Shown here one piece after another: positions 17,432 to 23,429 of a stretch of 48,479 bases of DNA. The stretch is taken from contig JBKHYJ010000110.1 in the NCBI GenBank assembly GCA_046565505.1, positions 1 to 48,479 on the forward strand. The letters run 5' to 3'. How positions within the stretch are numbered: position 1 is the first letter of the stretch; each line of letters starts with the position of its first letter. The stretch is from JBKHYJ01 sp046565505. GTDB lineage: Bacteria > Acidobacteriota > Blastocatellia > UBA7656. Made by a program: the position numbers and the translations under genes. Under the pieces are notes generated by a model, which was given only the letters and a program-made list of their open reading frames with translations, had not been told where the DNA came from and made no database searches.

Positions 17432-17977
17432 ATGACCACGACGCATAGAGCAACCATTGAAGATTTGTATCGCGTCAAGGGCAAGGCTGAGCTTGTCAAC
17501 GGAGAGATCATACAGATGCCGCCCACTGGATACTTGCCTGGATTCGCAGCATCGGAAATACTCATCAGCTTGCGCTTGCATGAGCGCACAACCAAAAGCG
17601 GGCATGCCATAAGTGATAACGTTGGCTTCAGAGTCAATCTGCCAAATCGCCAATCATTCAGTCCCGATGCAGCATGGCACATAGGACAGCCTACAGGCAT
17701 GAAGTTCTTAGAAGGTGCGCCGATCTTCGCCGTTGAGGTAAGAAGCGAAGGCGACTATGGGCCAACAGCCGAACGCGAAATGGCCGAAAAGCGCAGAGAC
17801 TACTTTGCAGCCGGAACGCTCTGTGTTTGGGATGTGGATATGAAGAGTACCGATGTAATCAAAGCCTACCATGCTGACAATCCAGATAACCCAATCGTCT
17901 TTCGTCGCGGCGATATGGCGGATGCAGGTCAAGCTGTGCCAGGATGGTCAATGCCTGTTAATAGTTTATTCCCATAA
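17432..17977 (+). CDS. Uma2-family (DUF820) putative endonuclease
   Basis: A 181-residue protein with the Uma2 pattern: YRVKGKAELVNGEIIQMPP at the N-terminus, a central VNLPNRQSFSPDAAWH, then APIFAVEVRSEGD, with the Asp and Glu spaced like the PD-(D/E)XK catalytic core, and KRRDYFAAGTLCVWDVD. The family is restriction-endonuclease-like, but the physiological role of its members is mostly unknown. The ATG at 17432 has no ribosome-binding site. An extended -10 box (TGG plus TATGAT, 17414-17422) would start transcription almost at the ATG, so the mRNA may be leaderless. Palindromes lie both before and after the gene, so it sits in the element as a self-contained module. Confidence 0.85.
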   Translation: MTTTHRATIEDLYRVKGKAELVNGEIIQMPPTGYLPGFAASEILISLRLHERTTKSGHAISDNVGFRVNLPNRQSFSPDAAWHIGQPTGMKFLEGAPIFAVEVRSEGDYGPTAEREMAEKRRDYFAAGTLCVWDVDMKSTDVIKAYHADNPDNPIVFRRGDMADAGQAVPGWSMPVNSLFP

Positions 17978-17997
17978 TCTGAACATCGCCCTTCTCG

Positions 17998-18011
17998 TTA
18001 CCGTCCGGTAA
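17998..18011. repeat. Palindrome copy 3 (TTACC-GTCC-GGTAA)
   Basis: It begins 20 bases after the Uma2-family stop. A second pairing, CTCGTT (17994-17999) with AACGAG (18016-18021) followed by TTTTT, lets this copy fold as part of a terminator-like hairpin. Confidence 0.65.
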
Positions 18012-18417
18012 ATAAAACGAGTTTTTCAGAAGCAATACATCCTCAAGGCAGGCTCAAAATGGCCCTATCAATGCGCTATACAATACCCCAGAATCATGCA
18101 GAATTGGCTCAGGAGCGGTTTTTCTGGCTTCCCCCTATCCAGAGTATTCCCCGAATGAGATTTAAGCATTTTTGCAATGTCCCTTCATCGCGGTTTTCAC
18201 GGTTTTAACAAGATAGTACTGATGAATTAGGTATTGTTCTGACTATAAGCAGGTACTCAAGTGGTCGGCGTGTATATGGAAGGCAATTGATAGAAGGGCT
18301 GCATTCAGCCTACATTAATCTGGATCATTAGAAGCAGGGTTTCAAGAGGTATTGTTATTCAGAATATGAACGCAGGGATTGATTAGAAAAGTCGCATGTA
18401 AGCGACTCTATCACGAT
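18012..18417. other. Gene-free stretch inside the element
   Basis: About 400 bases lie between the convergent Uma2-family and zincin-like genes. I see no open frame worth naming. Its right end carries the hairpin listed at 18386-18407. Confidence 0.35.
18386..18407 (-). terminator. Intrinsic terminator after the minus-strand operon
   Basis: On the minus strand AGTCGC and GCGACT pair across a 6-base loop, followed by TTTTC. It lies 11 bases after the stop of the zincin-like gene and would end the element's minus-strand operon. Confidence 0.6.
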
Positions 18418-18945
18418 CTATGCGACCTTAATACCGCGCCTGATCCTGGAATCAGCTTGTTTCTTCATTAGCCGAAAATGCTGATTAAGGTTTGCTTTGC
18501 CAATCTGCGATCCAAGATCATCTTCCATCTGGATAATCATTGAAGCCATATCTTCCACAACGCTTTCAACCCGTTTCGTGTGTTCCTCATGGATCACGGC
18601 TTGAAGCATTTGATCGGGAATGATCTGGCGAATTAGATCGGCCACGTAATCAGCCATAGGCGCGGTTATAATGTGGCAAAATTCATGTGCGAGGTTCTTT
18701 CTTCTTTGGCGATCATTGCCATCAAACCAGGAAGAAAACACCGTCATACAAGCGGCCCGATATTCATAATTTACGCTAGTCCTGGCGATTGCGGTGGAAC
18801 TTTGCAGATCAGCGTTTTGATACCTTAGATGGACTTCAATACACCATGCGGGGATCAGCCACGCATAGCGTTCAGCCATTGCCACTAGCGGCCTCCGAAC
18901 TTCACGCGGCCACTGCTCATTTTGCATCTTCAAGCGTTCAACCAT
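18418..18945 (-). CDS. Zincin-like putative metallopeptidase
   Basis: A 175-residue protein with one recognisable motif, HEFCH at 87-91, matching HExxH of zinc metallopeptidases in a helix context (RKNLAHEFCHIITAP). A downstream acidic helix (VESVVEDMASMI, E127/E131) could supply the third ligand. No signal peptide is visible, so it is cytoplasmic. ImmA/IrrE-type peptidases of mobile elements have a similar size and motif and cleave repressors, but I see no further similarity, so this is only a suggestion. The ATG at 18945 is preceded by AGAGGA at the right distance. It is the last gene of the minus-strand operon. Confidence 0.6.
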   Translation of the reverse strand: MVERLKMQNEQWPREVRRPLVAMAERYAWLIPAWCIEVHLRYQNADLQSSTAIARTSVNYEYRAACMTVFSSWFDGNDRQRRKNLAHEFCHIITAPMADYVADLIRQIIPDQMLQAVIHEEHTKRVESVVEDMASMIIQMEDDLGSQIGKANLNQHFRLMKKQADSRIRRGIKVA

Positions 18946-19029
18946 GTTCAATCCTCTTTGAAGTGGAATGGAAAAAGCTTGCCTTCATTGAAGGTCAAGC
19001 TTGACCAATTTGAAAAGTTGCGTATGCCT

Positions 19030-19485
19030 TCAATCACGACTGCCGTACATATGGCGTTCATAAACGTCTACTATGCTATCAAGACCGATCCGCGTATTCG
19101 CTGAATCGAGCATGTGAGCATCCCGCAACTGAGGATACAAACGCTCAAAATCATCAGGAGTAGCATTTGGATTTGAAGCGAAGAACCTAACACGCAGCAA
19201 TTCCTTCAATTCTGATTCAGCCTGCCGCCGCCCTTCTTCTTCGCTGAGTTCTTTTTCTTGTACCGGAGTTGGGCCTGGATCATACCCATAAGTTTTCTTC
19301 GTATATTCGCGCAGAGCATCAAATTCTTCTACTCGCGCCACCCTCCATTCAATGTAATGTGAAGGATCATACTGACATCTTGCCTCCGGCAAATTTACTT
19401 CTTGCTTCTGATCTTCAACTAGAACGGCTTCTTCACCATTCCAGTCACATTCTTTGCAACGAATTTGAATGATCTTCTGCCACAT
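19030..19485 (-). CDS. Hypothetical protein with possible zinc ribbon
   Basis: A 151-residue protein that I do not recognise. The first 45 residues hold CKEC and a later Cys (ARCQYDPSHY), which could be a degenerate zinc ribbon with the His as fourth ligand. A central segment is Glu-rich and probably a helix or coiled coil (EKELSEEEGRRQAESELKEL), followed by a compact C-terminus. It lies in the element's minus-strand operon between the HGGKS protein and the zincin-like protein. AAAGGA lies 11 bases before the ATG. Confidence 0.6.
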   Translation of the reverse strand: MWQKIIQIRCKECDWNGEEAVLVEDQKQEVNLPEARCQYDPSHYIEWRVARVEEFDALREYTKKTYGYDPGPTPVQEKELSEEEGRRQAESELKELLRVRFFASNPNATPDDFERLYPQLRDAHMLDSANTRIGLDSIVDVYERHMYGSRD

Positions 19486-19582
19486 GGATCAAATTTCCTT
19501 TCATAAGTTAGTTGCTCGCATGTGCGAGGTTTCCGGCTTGCCTTACGACTCGCCAATCAATCTTTGCTTACGACGCGGTTCA

Positions 19583-19596
19583 TTACCGGACGGTAA
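19583..19596. repeat. Palindrome copy 4 (TTACC-GGAC-GGTAA)
   Basis: The arms extend to 9 bp (TTCATTACC/GGTAATGAA). It lies 17 bases after the stop of the HGGKS protein gene. Read in the direction of that gene the loop is GTCC. Confidence 0.65.
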
Positions 19597-19613
19597 TGAA
19601 ATCTTCATAACAC

Positions 19614-20399
19614 TCAACTTTCAGCATTAGGCAAAGTCTCTGGGGGCAAAAGCGCAGCAATGCCGCGCGAGGTATCAGACAAGATAAAACGCTGAGTCCT
19701 GGCATATGCCTTTTGGATTTCTGGAACTAACATGCCAAGTACAGAATCGGTAACGTCAGTTGTAAACTTGCCTTCAAGAAGTGCGACTCTGATATTCGTT
19801 ATCAGAGTTTCCCCTTGCGCTGCACAATTATTAGATACAGCTTCGCGGTAGATATGGATCAGTCGCATCGTATAATCCATAAGTACGCTCGCACCTATAC
19901 TCGATTCAGCACGCGCCTGTTTACGGTCTTGAACGCTCACAAGCTTTCGACGTAGATCGAACAAACGCATGATCCGATCCCAGGTTTGCGACTCCTGAAC
20001 GCCGACATGAATCGCCTTAGCTAGTTCAATTTTCGCATGTGCCAGCTTATCTTTATCATCCGAATGAAACGCAGCCTCAAATTCGTTGAATGCTTTTTCA
20101 ATCGTCGCCAGCTTCTCTTCGATATTGTCATTGTTCATTGAACGAAACAGATCGCTAATGCGCGTATCGAGCAAATAAATTTCGTCTGTAAGATCAACTG
20201 GATTACCCTGCTGCTGTGCATCTTCCAGAAGCTTACGCAACCTTTTAGGCAATAGCTTTGAGTGTCTCAAAGTTTTTGCGCGCGGCGATCCTGCACCGGA
20301 AAGAGACTTTCCACCATGCATCAAACAAACTTCCTTCCCTTCCATAGCCGCCCGCTTGCATTGCTGTTTACTTCGTTTCGATTTAGCTGTGCATTGCAT
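19614..20399 (-). CDS. HGGKS-motif phage-type protein (terminase small subunit-like)
   Basis: A 261-residue protein. Its first 45 residues carry a Cys/His motif seen in many phage and island proteins: C at 3, then QCKRAAMEGKEVCLMHGGKS, ending in HGG with a following Ser/Gly-rich stretch. Proteins with this start often sit next to terminase genes and may be small terminase subunits or DNA-binding packaging proteins. The remaining 210 residues are largely helical with a long charged middle (DNIEEKLATIEKAFNEFEAAF). GGAGG lies 6 bases before the ATG. It follows the replication gene in the minus-strand operon, the position of terS in some phage satellites. The packaging role is inference. Confidence 0.65.
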   Translation of the reverse strand: MQCTAKSKRSKQQCKRAAMEGKEVCLMHGGKSLSGAGSPRAKTLRHSKLLPKRLRKLLEDAQQQGNPVDLTDEIYLLDTRISDLFRSMNNDNIEEKLATIEKAFNEFEAAFHSDDKDKLAHAKIELAKAIHVGVQESQTWDRIMRLFDLRRKLVSVQDRKQARAESSIGASVLMDYTMRLIHIYREAVSNNCAAQGETLITNIRVALLEGKFTTDVTDSVLGMLVPEIQKAYARTQRFILSDTSRGIAALLPPETLPNAES

Positions 20400-20465
20400 T
20401 TTCCACCTCCACCATGGGGTTACTCGCCACCATGAAGTAATTAAATTTTCGGTTCGTTGATTTGC

Positions 20466-20479
20466 TTACCGGACGGTAA
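20466..20479. repeat. Palindrome copy 5 (TTACC-GGAC-GGTAA)
   Basis: This copy begins directly after the stop codon of the initiator gene (read on minus: TGA, then TTTACC, loop GTCC, GGTAA). It separates the initiator from the HGGKS gene. Confidence 0.65.
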
Positions 20480-20480
20480 A

Positions 20481-21404
20481 TCATGCTTTTATGCCAGGAA
20501 ACTCAAAGGTCTCTTCAGTTGGTAAATAGCCATCCAGGTTGTCCTTGCACCATTTCACAAAGTGGCCCCAAAACCGGATGATTACTGATGGCGTTGGAAG
20601 GCCATATCTCTGACCTTTGTTTTCTTTATGACACCACCATATACCGAAGGCTTTGATCCGCTTGGCAATCTGCAAAGGCTCTTTATCAGAGCATTCCTTC
20701 AATGCCCATTTGACAACATCGGCCACGTCTTTTTGAAGTTTGCCGCTCGCCTGGATTTGATTATCCGTAATCCCGCAGGCTTCCATCACCGCGCCGAAGA
20801 TCACGTTCCAGCCATCCTGGTTTTCTGACCGAAAAGAATTTTTAGGAATTGGACTATTATCATTCGCATGCCGCGAAGCATGTGCTTCTTTTTTTCCTCT
20901 GTAATTCTTTCTTATATTCGCTTCATTTTTTGATCTAATAGCTACTTCAAGCCTTGATGTAGTATCCACTTCATTTATTGATGTAGCGTAGGCCGGTTCT
21001 ACATCAATTATTGAAGCGGGGTAGATTGCTTTTACTTCATTTTTTGAAGTAGCTGATGACTTCCTATATTCAATATCATAAGGAGTCCATTCGACTTCTA
21101 AATTTGAATTTAGCCTATAGGTTGAAGCCTCCCATTTATCATCACTTCTGCTCGATATGACATGGCCGGATTCAATCAGTTCTATTAATGCACGTCGAAC
21201 TGTCATGGGGTGCTTTATTCCAGTTCCCCTTAATATGTCTGCATAGCCAATTCCAGCTTCCTCGCGCTCCCATCCGTGCGTCTGTCGGATCATAAACAAG
21301 AGTATCTTGAAGGTATTGCCATTGATAATTCGCATCAGATTATCAATCAGGCTATTGTGGACACTCGTAAAGCGTCCTACATCTGCGTATGGCTTCACCT
21401 TCAT
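20481..21404 (-). CDS. Lambda-O-like replication initiator with internal origin
   Basis: A 307-residue protein. Residues about 12-105 form a winged-helix domain like that of phage O-type replication proteins (HNSLIDNLMRIINGNTFKIL, RQTHGWEREE, MTVRRALIELIESGHV). Residues about 118-162 are a low-complexity linker with repeated TS-x-x-EV units, encoded by five DNA iterons. The C-terminal 110 residues are a second helical domain (ACGITDNQIQ, VKWALKECSDKEPLQIAKRIKAFGIWW) that in lambda O would recruit the helicase loader. It would bind its own gene and start element replication using host DnaB and primase. It is preceded by the Xis-like gene (38-base gap). The ribosome-binding site is weak (AGAG). 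Confidence 0.75.
   Translation of the reverse strand: MKVKPYADVGRFTSVHNSLIDNLMRIINGNTFKILLFMIRQTHGWEREEAGIGYADILRGTGIKHPMTVRRALIELIESGHVISSRSDDKWEASTYRLNSNLEVEWTPYDIEYRKSSATSKNEVKAIYPASIIDVEPAYATSINEVDTTSRLEVAIRSKNEANIRKNYRGKKEAHASRHANDNSPIPKNSFRSENQDGWNVIFGAVMEACGITDNQIQASGKLQKDVADVVKWALKECSDKEPLQIAKRIKAFGIWWCHKENKGQRYGLPTPSVIIRFWGHFVKWCKDNLDGYLPTEETFEFPGIKA
20919..21051. repeat. Five intragenic iterons, candidate replication origin
   Basis: Five 19-bp dyad repeats of the form TAC-W-TCAW-NNW-TTGA-W-GTA lie at 20919-20937, 20943-20961, 20967-20985, 21000-21018 and 21033-21051. Start-to-start spacings are 24, 24, 33 and 33 bases. Copy 5 is a near-perfect palindrome (TACTTCATTTTTTGAAGTA), copies 2-4 deviate at one to three bases and copy 1 is the weakest. 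They lie inside the initiator gene at the linker, as the iterons of lambda ori lie inside gene O. A pyrimidine-rich AT-rich stretch at 20885-20918 next to copy 1 is a candidate unwinding region. Confidence 0.75.
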
Positions 21405-21441
21405 TTGATTTGCTCTAACTGTGGGGATCAGCGATGAATAA

Positions 21442-21663
21442 TCACGCGGCTAATCCTTCGCTGGTAATTCGCTGCACTTCTGATTTCGCTACCAACCTGC
21501 GGGAACCGATTTTCACACTCTTTATTCTGCCAATGCTTACCCATTTCCGAACCGTCCAAATTGAAACGGATAGCAACTGGGCTGTACGTTCAAGGCTCAA
21601 TAATCGATCAAGATCGTCAAACCCATCTAATGTTGCATTAGTAGTATTTGTTCCGGCTTGCAT
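21442..21663 (-). CDS. AlpA/excisionase-like HTH protein
   Basis: A 73-residue DNA-binding protein of the excisionase/AlpA helix-turn-helix type: LLSLERTAQLLSVSIWTVRKWVSIGRIKSVKIGSRRL, with the usual wing ending in a basic strand and VAKSEVQRI. Such proteins bend DNA at att sites to promote excision, or act as activators of integrases and island genes. The ATG at 21663 is chosen because GGAGAGG lies 8 bases upstream; the frame extends 20 codons further but that ATG overlaps the -10 box. It is the first gene of the minus-strand operon, directly before the initiator. Confidence 0.82.
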   Translation of the reverse strand: MQAGTNTTNATLDGFDDLDRLLSLERTAQLLSVSIWTVRKWVSIGRIKSVKIGSRRLVAKSEVQRITSEGLAA

Positions 21664-21713
21664 TCGGTTTGCCTCTCCTTGCCTAAGATATTCTGGTTTG
21701 TTTACGGTGGTGT

Positions 21714-21742
21714 ATATTAGCATACAATAAGATAATAGTCAA
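21714..21742 (-). promoter_or_regulatory. Sigma-70-type promoter of the minus-strand operon
   Basis: Read on minus: -35 TTGACT (21737-21742), 17-base spacer, -10 TAATAT (21714-21719), a near-consensus promoter. It drives the Xis-like gene, the initiator and downstream genes. It faces away from the repressor/integrase promoter about 100 bases to the right. Confidence 0.72.
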
Positions 21743-21838
21743 GCGTAAATACTGTGAATAAAGAACTTACCCTTACTAGCAGTGAAGTACGGGGCTATTT
21801 ATTGCAAATAACATTGTTACCTTGCCATTATTTTTCAT

Positions 21839-21871
21839 TTGATCTTATTATACGTAAAACGTATAATAAGA
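21839..21871 (+). promoter_or_regulatory. Promoter with overlapping 13-bp palindromic operator
   Basis: The -35 TTGATC (21839-21844), 17-base spacer and -10 TATAAT (21862-21867) form a strong promoter. A perfect inverted repeat, TCTTATTATACGT / ACGTATAATAAGA with AAA between (21843-21871), covers the spacer and the -10 box. A protein bound here would block RNA polymerase, so this looks like the operator of the HTH repressor encoded 4 bases downstream. Confidence 0.75.
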
Positions 21872-21874
21872 TAT

Positions 21875-22096
21875 ATGATTAAGCTCAGACTGAATGAGTT
21901 ATTAGGCGAGCGTGGTCAAACGCTTAATTGGCTTTCGGTTCAATCGGGTGTTAGATACGCGACTATTTGGAGCATGAGCAAAAATCAGATTAGCGAAATA
22001 AGATTAGAGGCACTTGATAAGATTTGTGCTACGCTCGAATGCCAACCAGGGGATTTGCTCCAAAGAGTGAGGGACACTAAGCCGAAGAAAGTATAA
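21875..22096 (+). CDS. Cro/C1-type HTH repressor
   Basis: A 73-residue protein consisting of a single XRE-type helix-turn-helix domain (KLRLNELLGERGQTLNWLSVQSGVRYATIWSMSKNQ...LEALDKICATLECQPGDLL). It should bind as a dimer to the palindrome just before its gene, repressing itself and probably the integrase. The ATG at 21875 lies only 7 bases after the -10 box, so the transcript is probably leaderless. The upstream TTG that extends the frame falls inside the -35 box and is not credible. By position it is the lysogeny-type switch of the element. Confidence 0.82.
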   Translation: MIKLRLNELLGERGQTLNWLSVQSGVRYATIWSMSKNQISEIRLEALDKICATLECQPGDLLQRVRDTKPKKV

Positions 22097-22116
22097 GAAA
22101 GAAGTAAAACGTGAAC

Positions 22117-22150
22117 CTCGATTTCTTTACCGGACGGTAAAGAAATCGAG
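22117..22150 (+). repeat. Palindrome copy 6 within a 15-bp hairpin
   Basis: CTCGATTTCTTTACC and its exact complement flank a GGAC tetraloop. The core TTACC-GGAC-GGTAA (22127-22140) belongs to the element's palindrome family. It lies between the repressor stop (22096) and the integrase start (22181) and may limit read-through into the integrase or bind a regulator. No T-run follows. Confidence 0.7.
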
Positions 22151-22180
22151 AGCAAGAAAAAGGAAAGGAGATAAACCAAC

Positions 22181-23263
22181 ATGGCAATCTTCAAGAGAGG
22201 CAAAACCTATTATTACAACTTCTGGTGGGAAGGCCAGCACATCCAGTGTTCAACAAAACAAGGCAATCCCCGCGTGGCTAGACAAATAGAAGCGGCTCAT
22301 AAGACGGCATTGGCAAAAGGCGAAGCTGGTATCTTTGAACGAAAGCCAATCCCATATTTTGCCAAAGCTATGGAATCTTTTTTGAACTGGTCTGAGCATG
22401 AACACAAGGCACACCCGCGAACCCATCAGCGATATGTAGTGAGCAGTAAGACATTGCTGAAATATTTCCGTGAAAAGAAGCTGGATCAGATCACACCTGA
22501 TGATGTTGAAAGCTATAAGACTTGGCGAGCAAGTCAGAGTAGCCCACGAACCGGAAGATCATTAAGGCCAGCTACAACGAATAGAGAACTAGCATGCTTG
22601 AAAGCCATGTTCAACTTCCATATCAAAGGTGATTTGATGCTCAAGAATCCTGTTCGCAATGTGAAGTTCTTCAATGAAGACAATGAGCAGATGAGGACGC
22701 TTACATTTGAGGAACAGCGAATTTATTTGGATACAGCTTCGCAGCCGCTGCGTGATGCAGCAATCCTCATGCTTGAAACGGGCATGCGGCCAGAAGAGGT
22801 TTACCGGATCAAGATTGATAACATCAACCTTGATGGTGCGTACCTCTTCAACCCTTACGGCAAGACCAAAGCCGCAAAGCGCAAGATACCGATCAACAAA
22901 AACGCGCTTGAAGTAATTGCAAGGCGTATGGATCAAGTGTCAGGGCCATGCCTCTTCCCTTCCCCTGATGATCCTCAAAAACCCGTTCTGAAGCTCAATA
23001 ACGCACATTACGGGGCATTGAAGCGAAGCGGCTTAAAACCGTTCCGGCTTTACGATCTTCGCCACACCTGGGCCACGCGAGCCGCCATGTCAGGGATTGA
23101 CCTCGTTACATTAGCTGCCATGCTTGGCCATTCAAGAATCCAGATGGTGCTTAGATACGCACACCCTACTGAGCAACACCAAGCCGAGGCTGCAAAGCGT
23201 CTTGAGGAGTTTAATCTGGCAAGATCGATTGCAGAAGCAGAATTACATACACCTATCATGTAG
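22181..23263 (+). CDS. int: Tyrosine recombinase (integrase)
   Basis: A 360-residue phage-type integrase. It starts with a short arm-binding-like region (FKRGKTYYYNFWWEG), then a SAM-like core-binding domain (about 60-165), then the catalytic domain. Catalytic residues are visible: R203 (ETGMRPEEV), a Lys in the TKAAKRKIPI beta turn, YDLRHTW with R294, H317 in MLGHS, and the nucleophile Y326 in LRYAHPT. Tyr replaces the first His of the HxxR box, a common variant in phage integrases. AGGAGA lies close before the ATG. It should recombine attP with the tRNA-Cys attB. The gene follows the repressor in the same direction, with the 15-bp hairpin between. Confidence 0.94.
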   Translation: MAIFKRGKTYYYNFWWEGQHIQCSTKQGNPRVARQIEAAHKTALAKGEAGIFERKPIPYFAKAMESFLNWSEHEHKAHPRTHQRYVVSSKTLLKYFREKKLDQITPDDVESYKTWRASQSSPRTGRSLRPATTNRELACLKAMFNFHIKGDLMLKNPVRNVKFFNEDNEQMRTLTFEEQRIYLDTASQPLRDAAILMLETGMRPEEVYRIKIDNINLDGAYLFNPYGKTKAAKRKIPINKNALEVIARRMDQVSGPCLFPSPDDPQKPVLKLNNAHYGALKRSGLKPFRLYDLRHTWATRAAMSGIDLVTLAAMLGHSRIQMVLRYAHPTEQHQAEAAKRLEEFNLARSIAEAELHTPIM

Positions 23264-23429
23264 CAAAGTGATTTTCGAAAGGATTGATCAGATCATATCC
23301 AAGAGTAAACACTTGGTCTACCTTTAAACATTTCGGATGAAAGGTAATGCTCCGGGCCTAGGTTCTGTAGTGCGATTATCTTTTCAATCTTATAAAGAAT
23401 GGGTAGCATTAAAGTGGTTAGGGGAGATT

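Noticed and set aside
15376..22140. CRISPR-like interpretation of the six palindromes
   Set aside because: Copies are kilobases apart with genes between, there is no regular spacing or spacers, and no cas genes are present.
15376..22140. dif or pdif recombination sites
   Set aside because: The 5-4-5 palindrome does not have the 11-6-11 layout of Xer sites.
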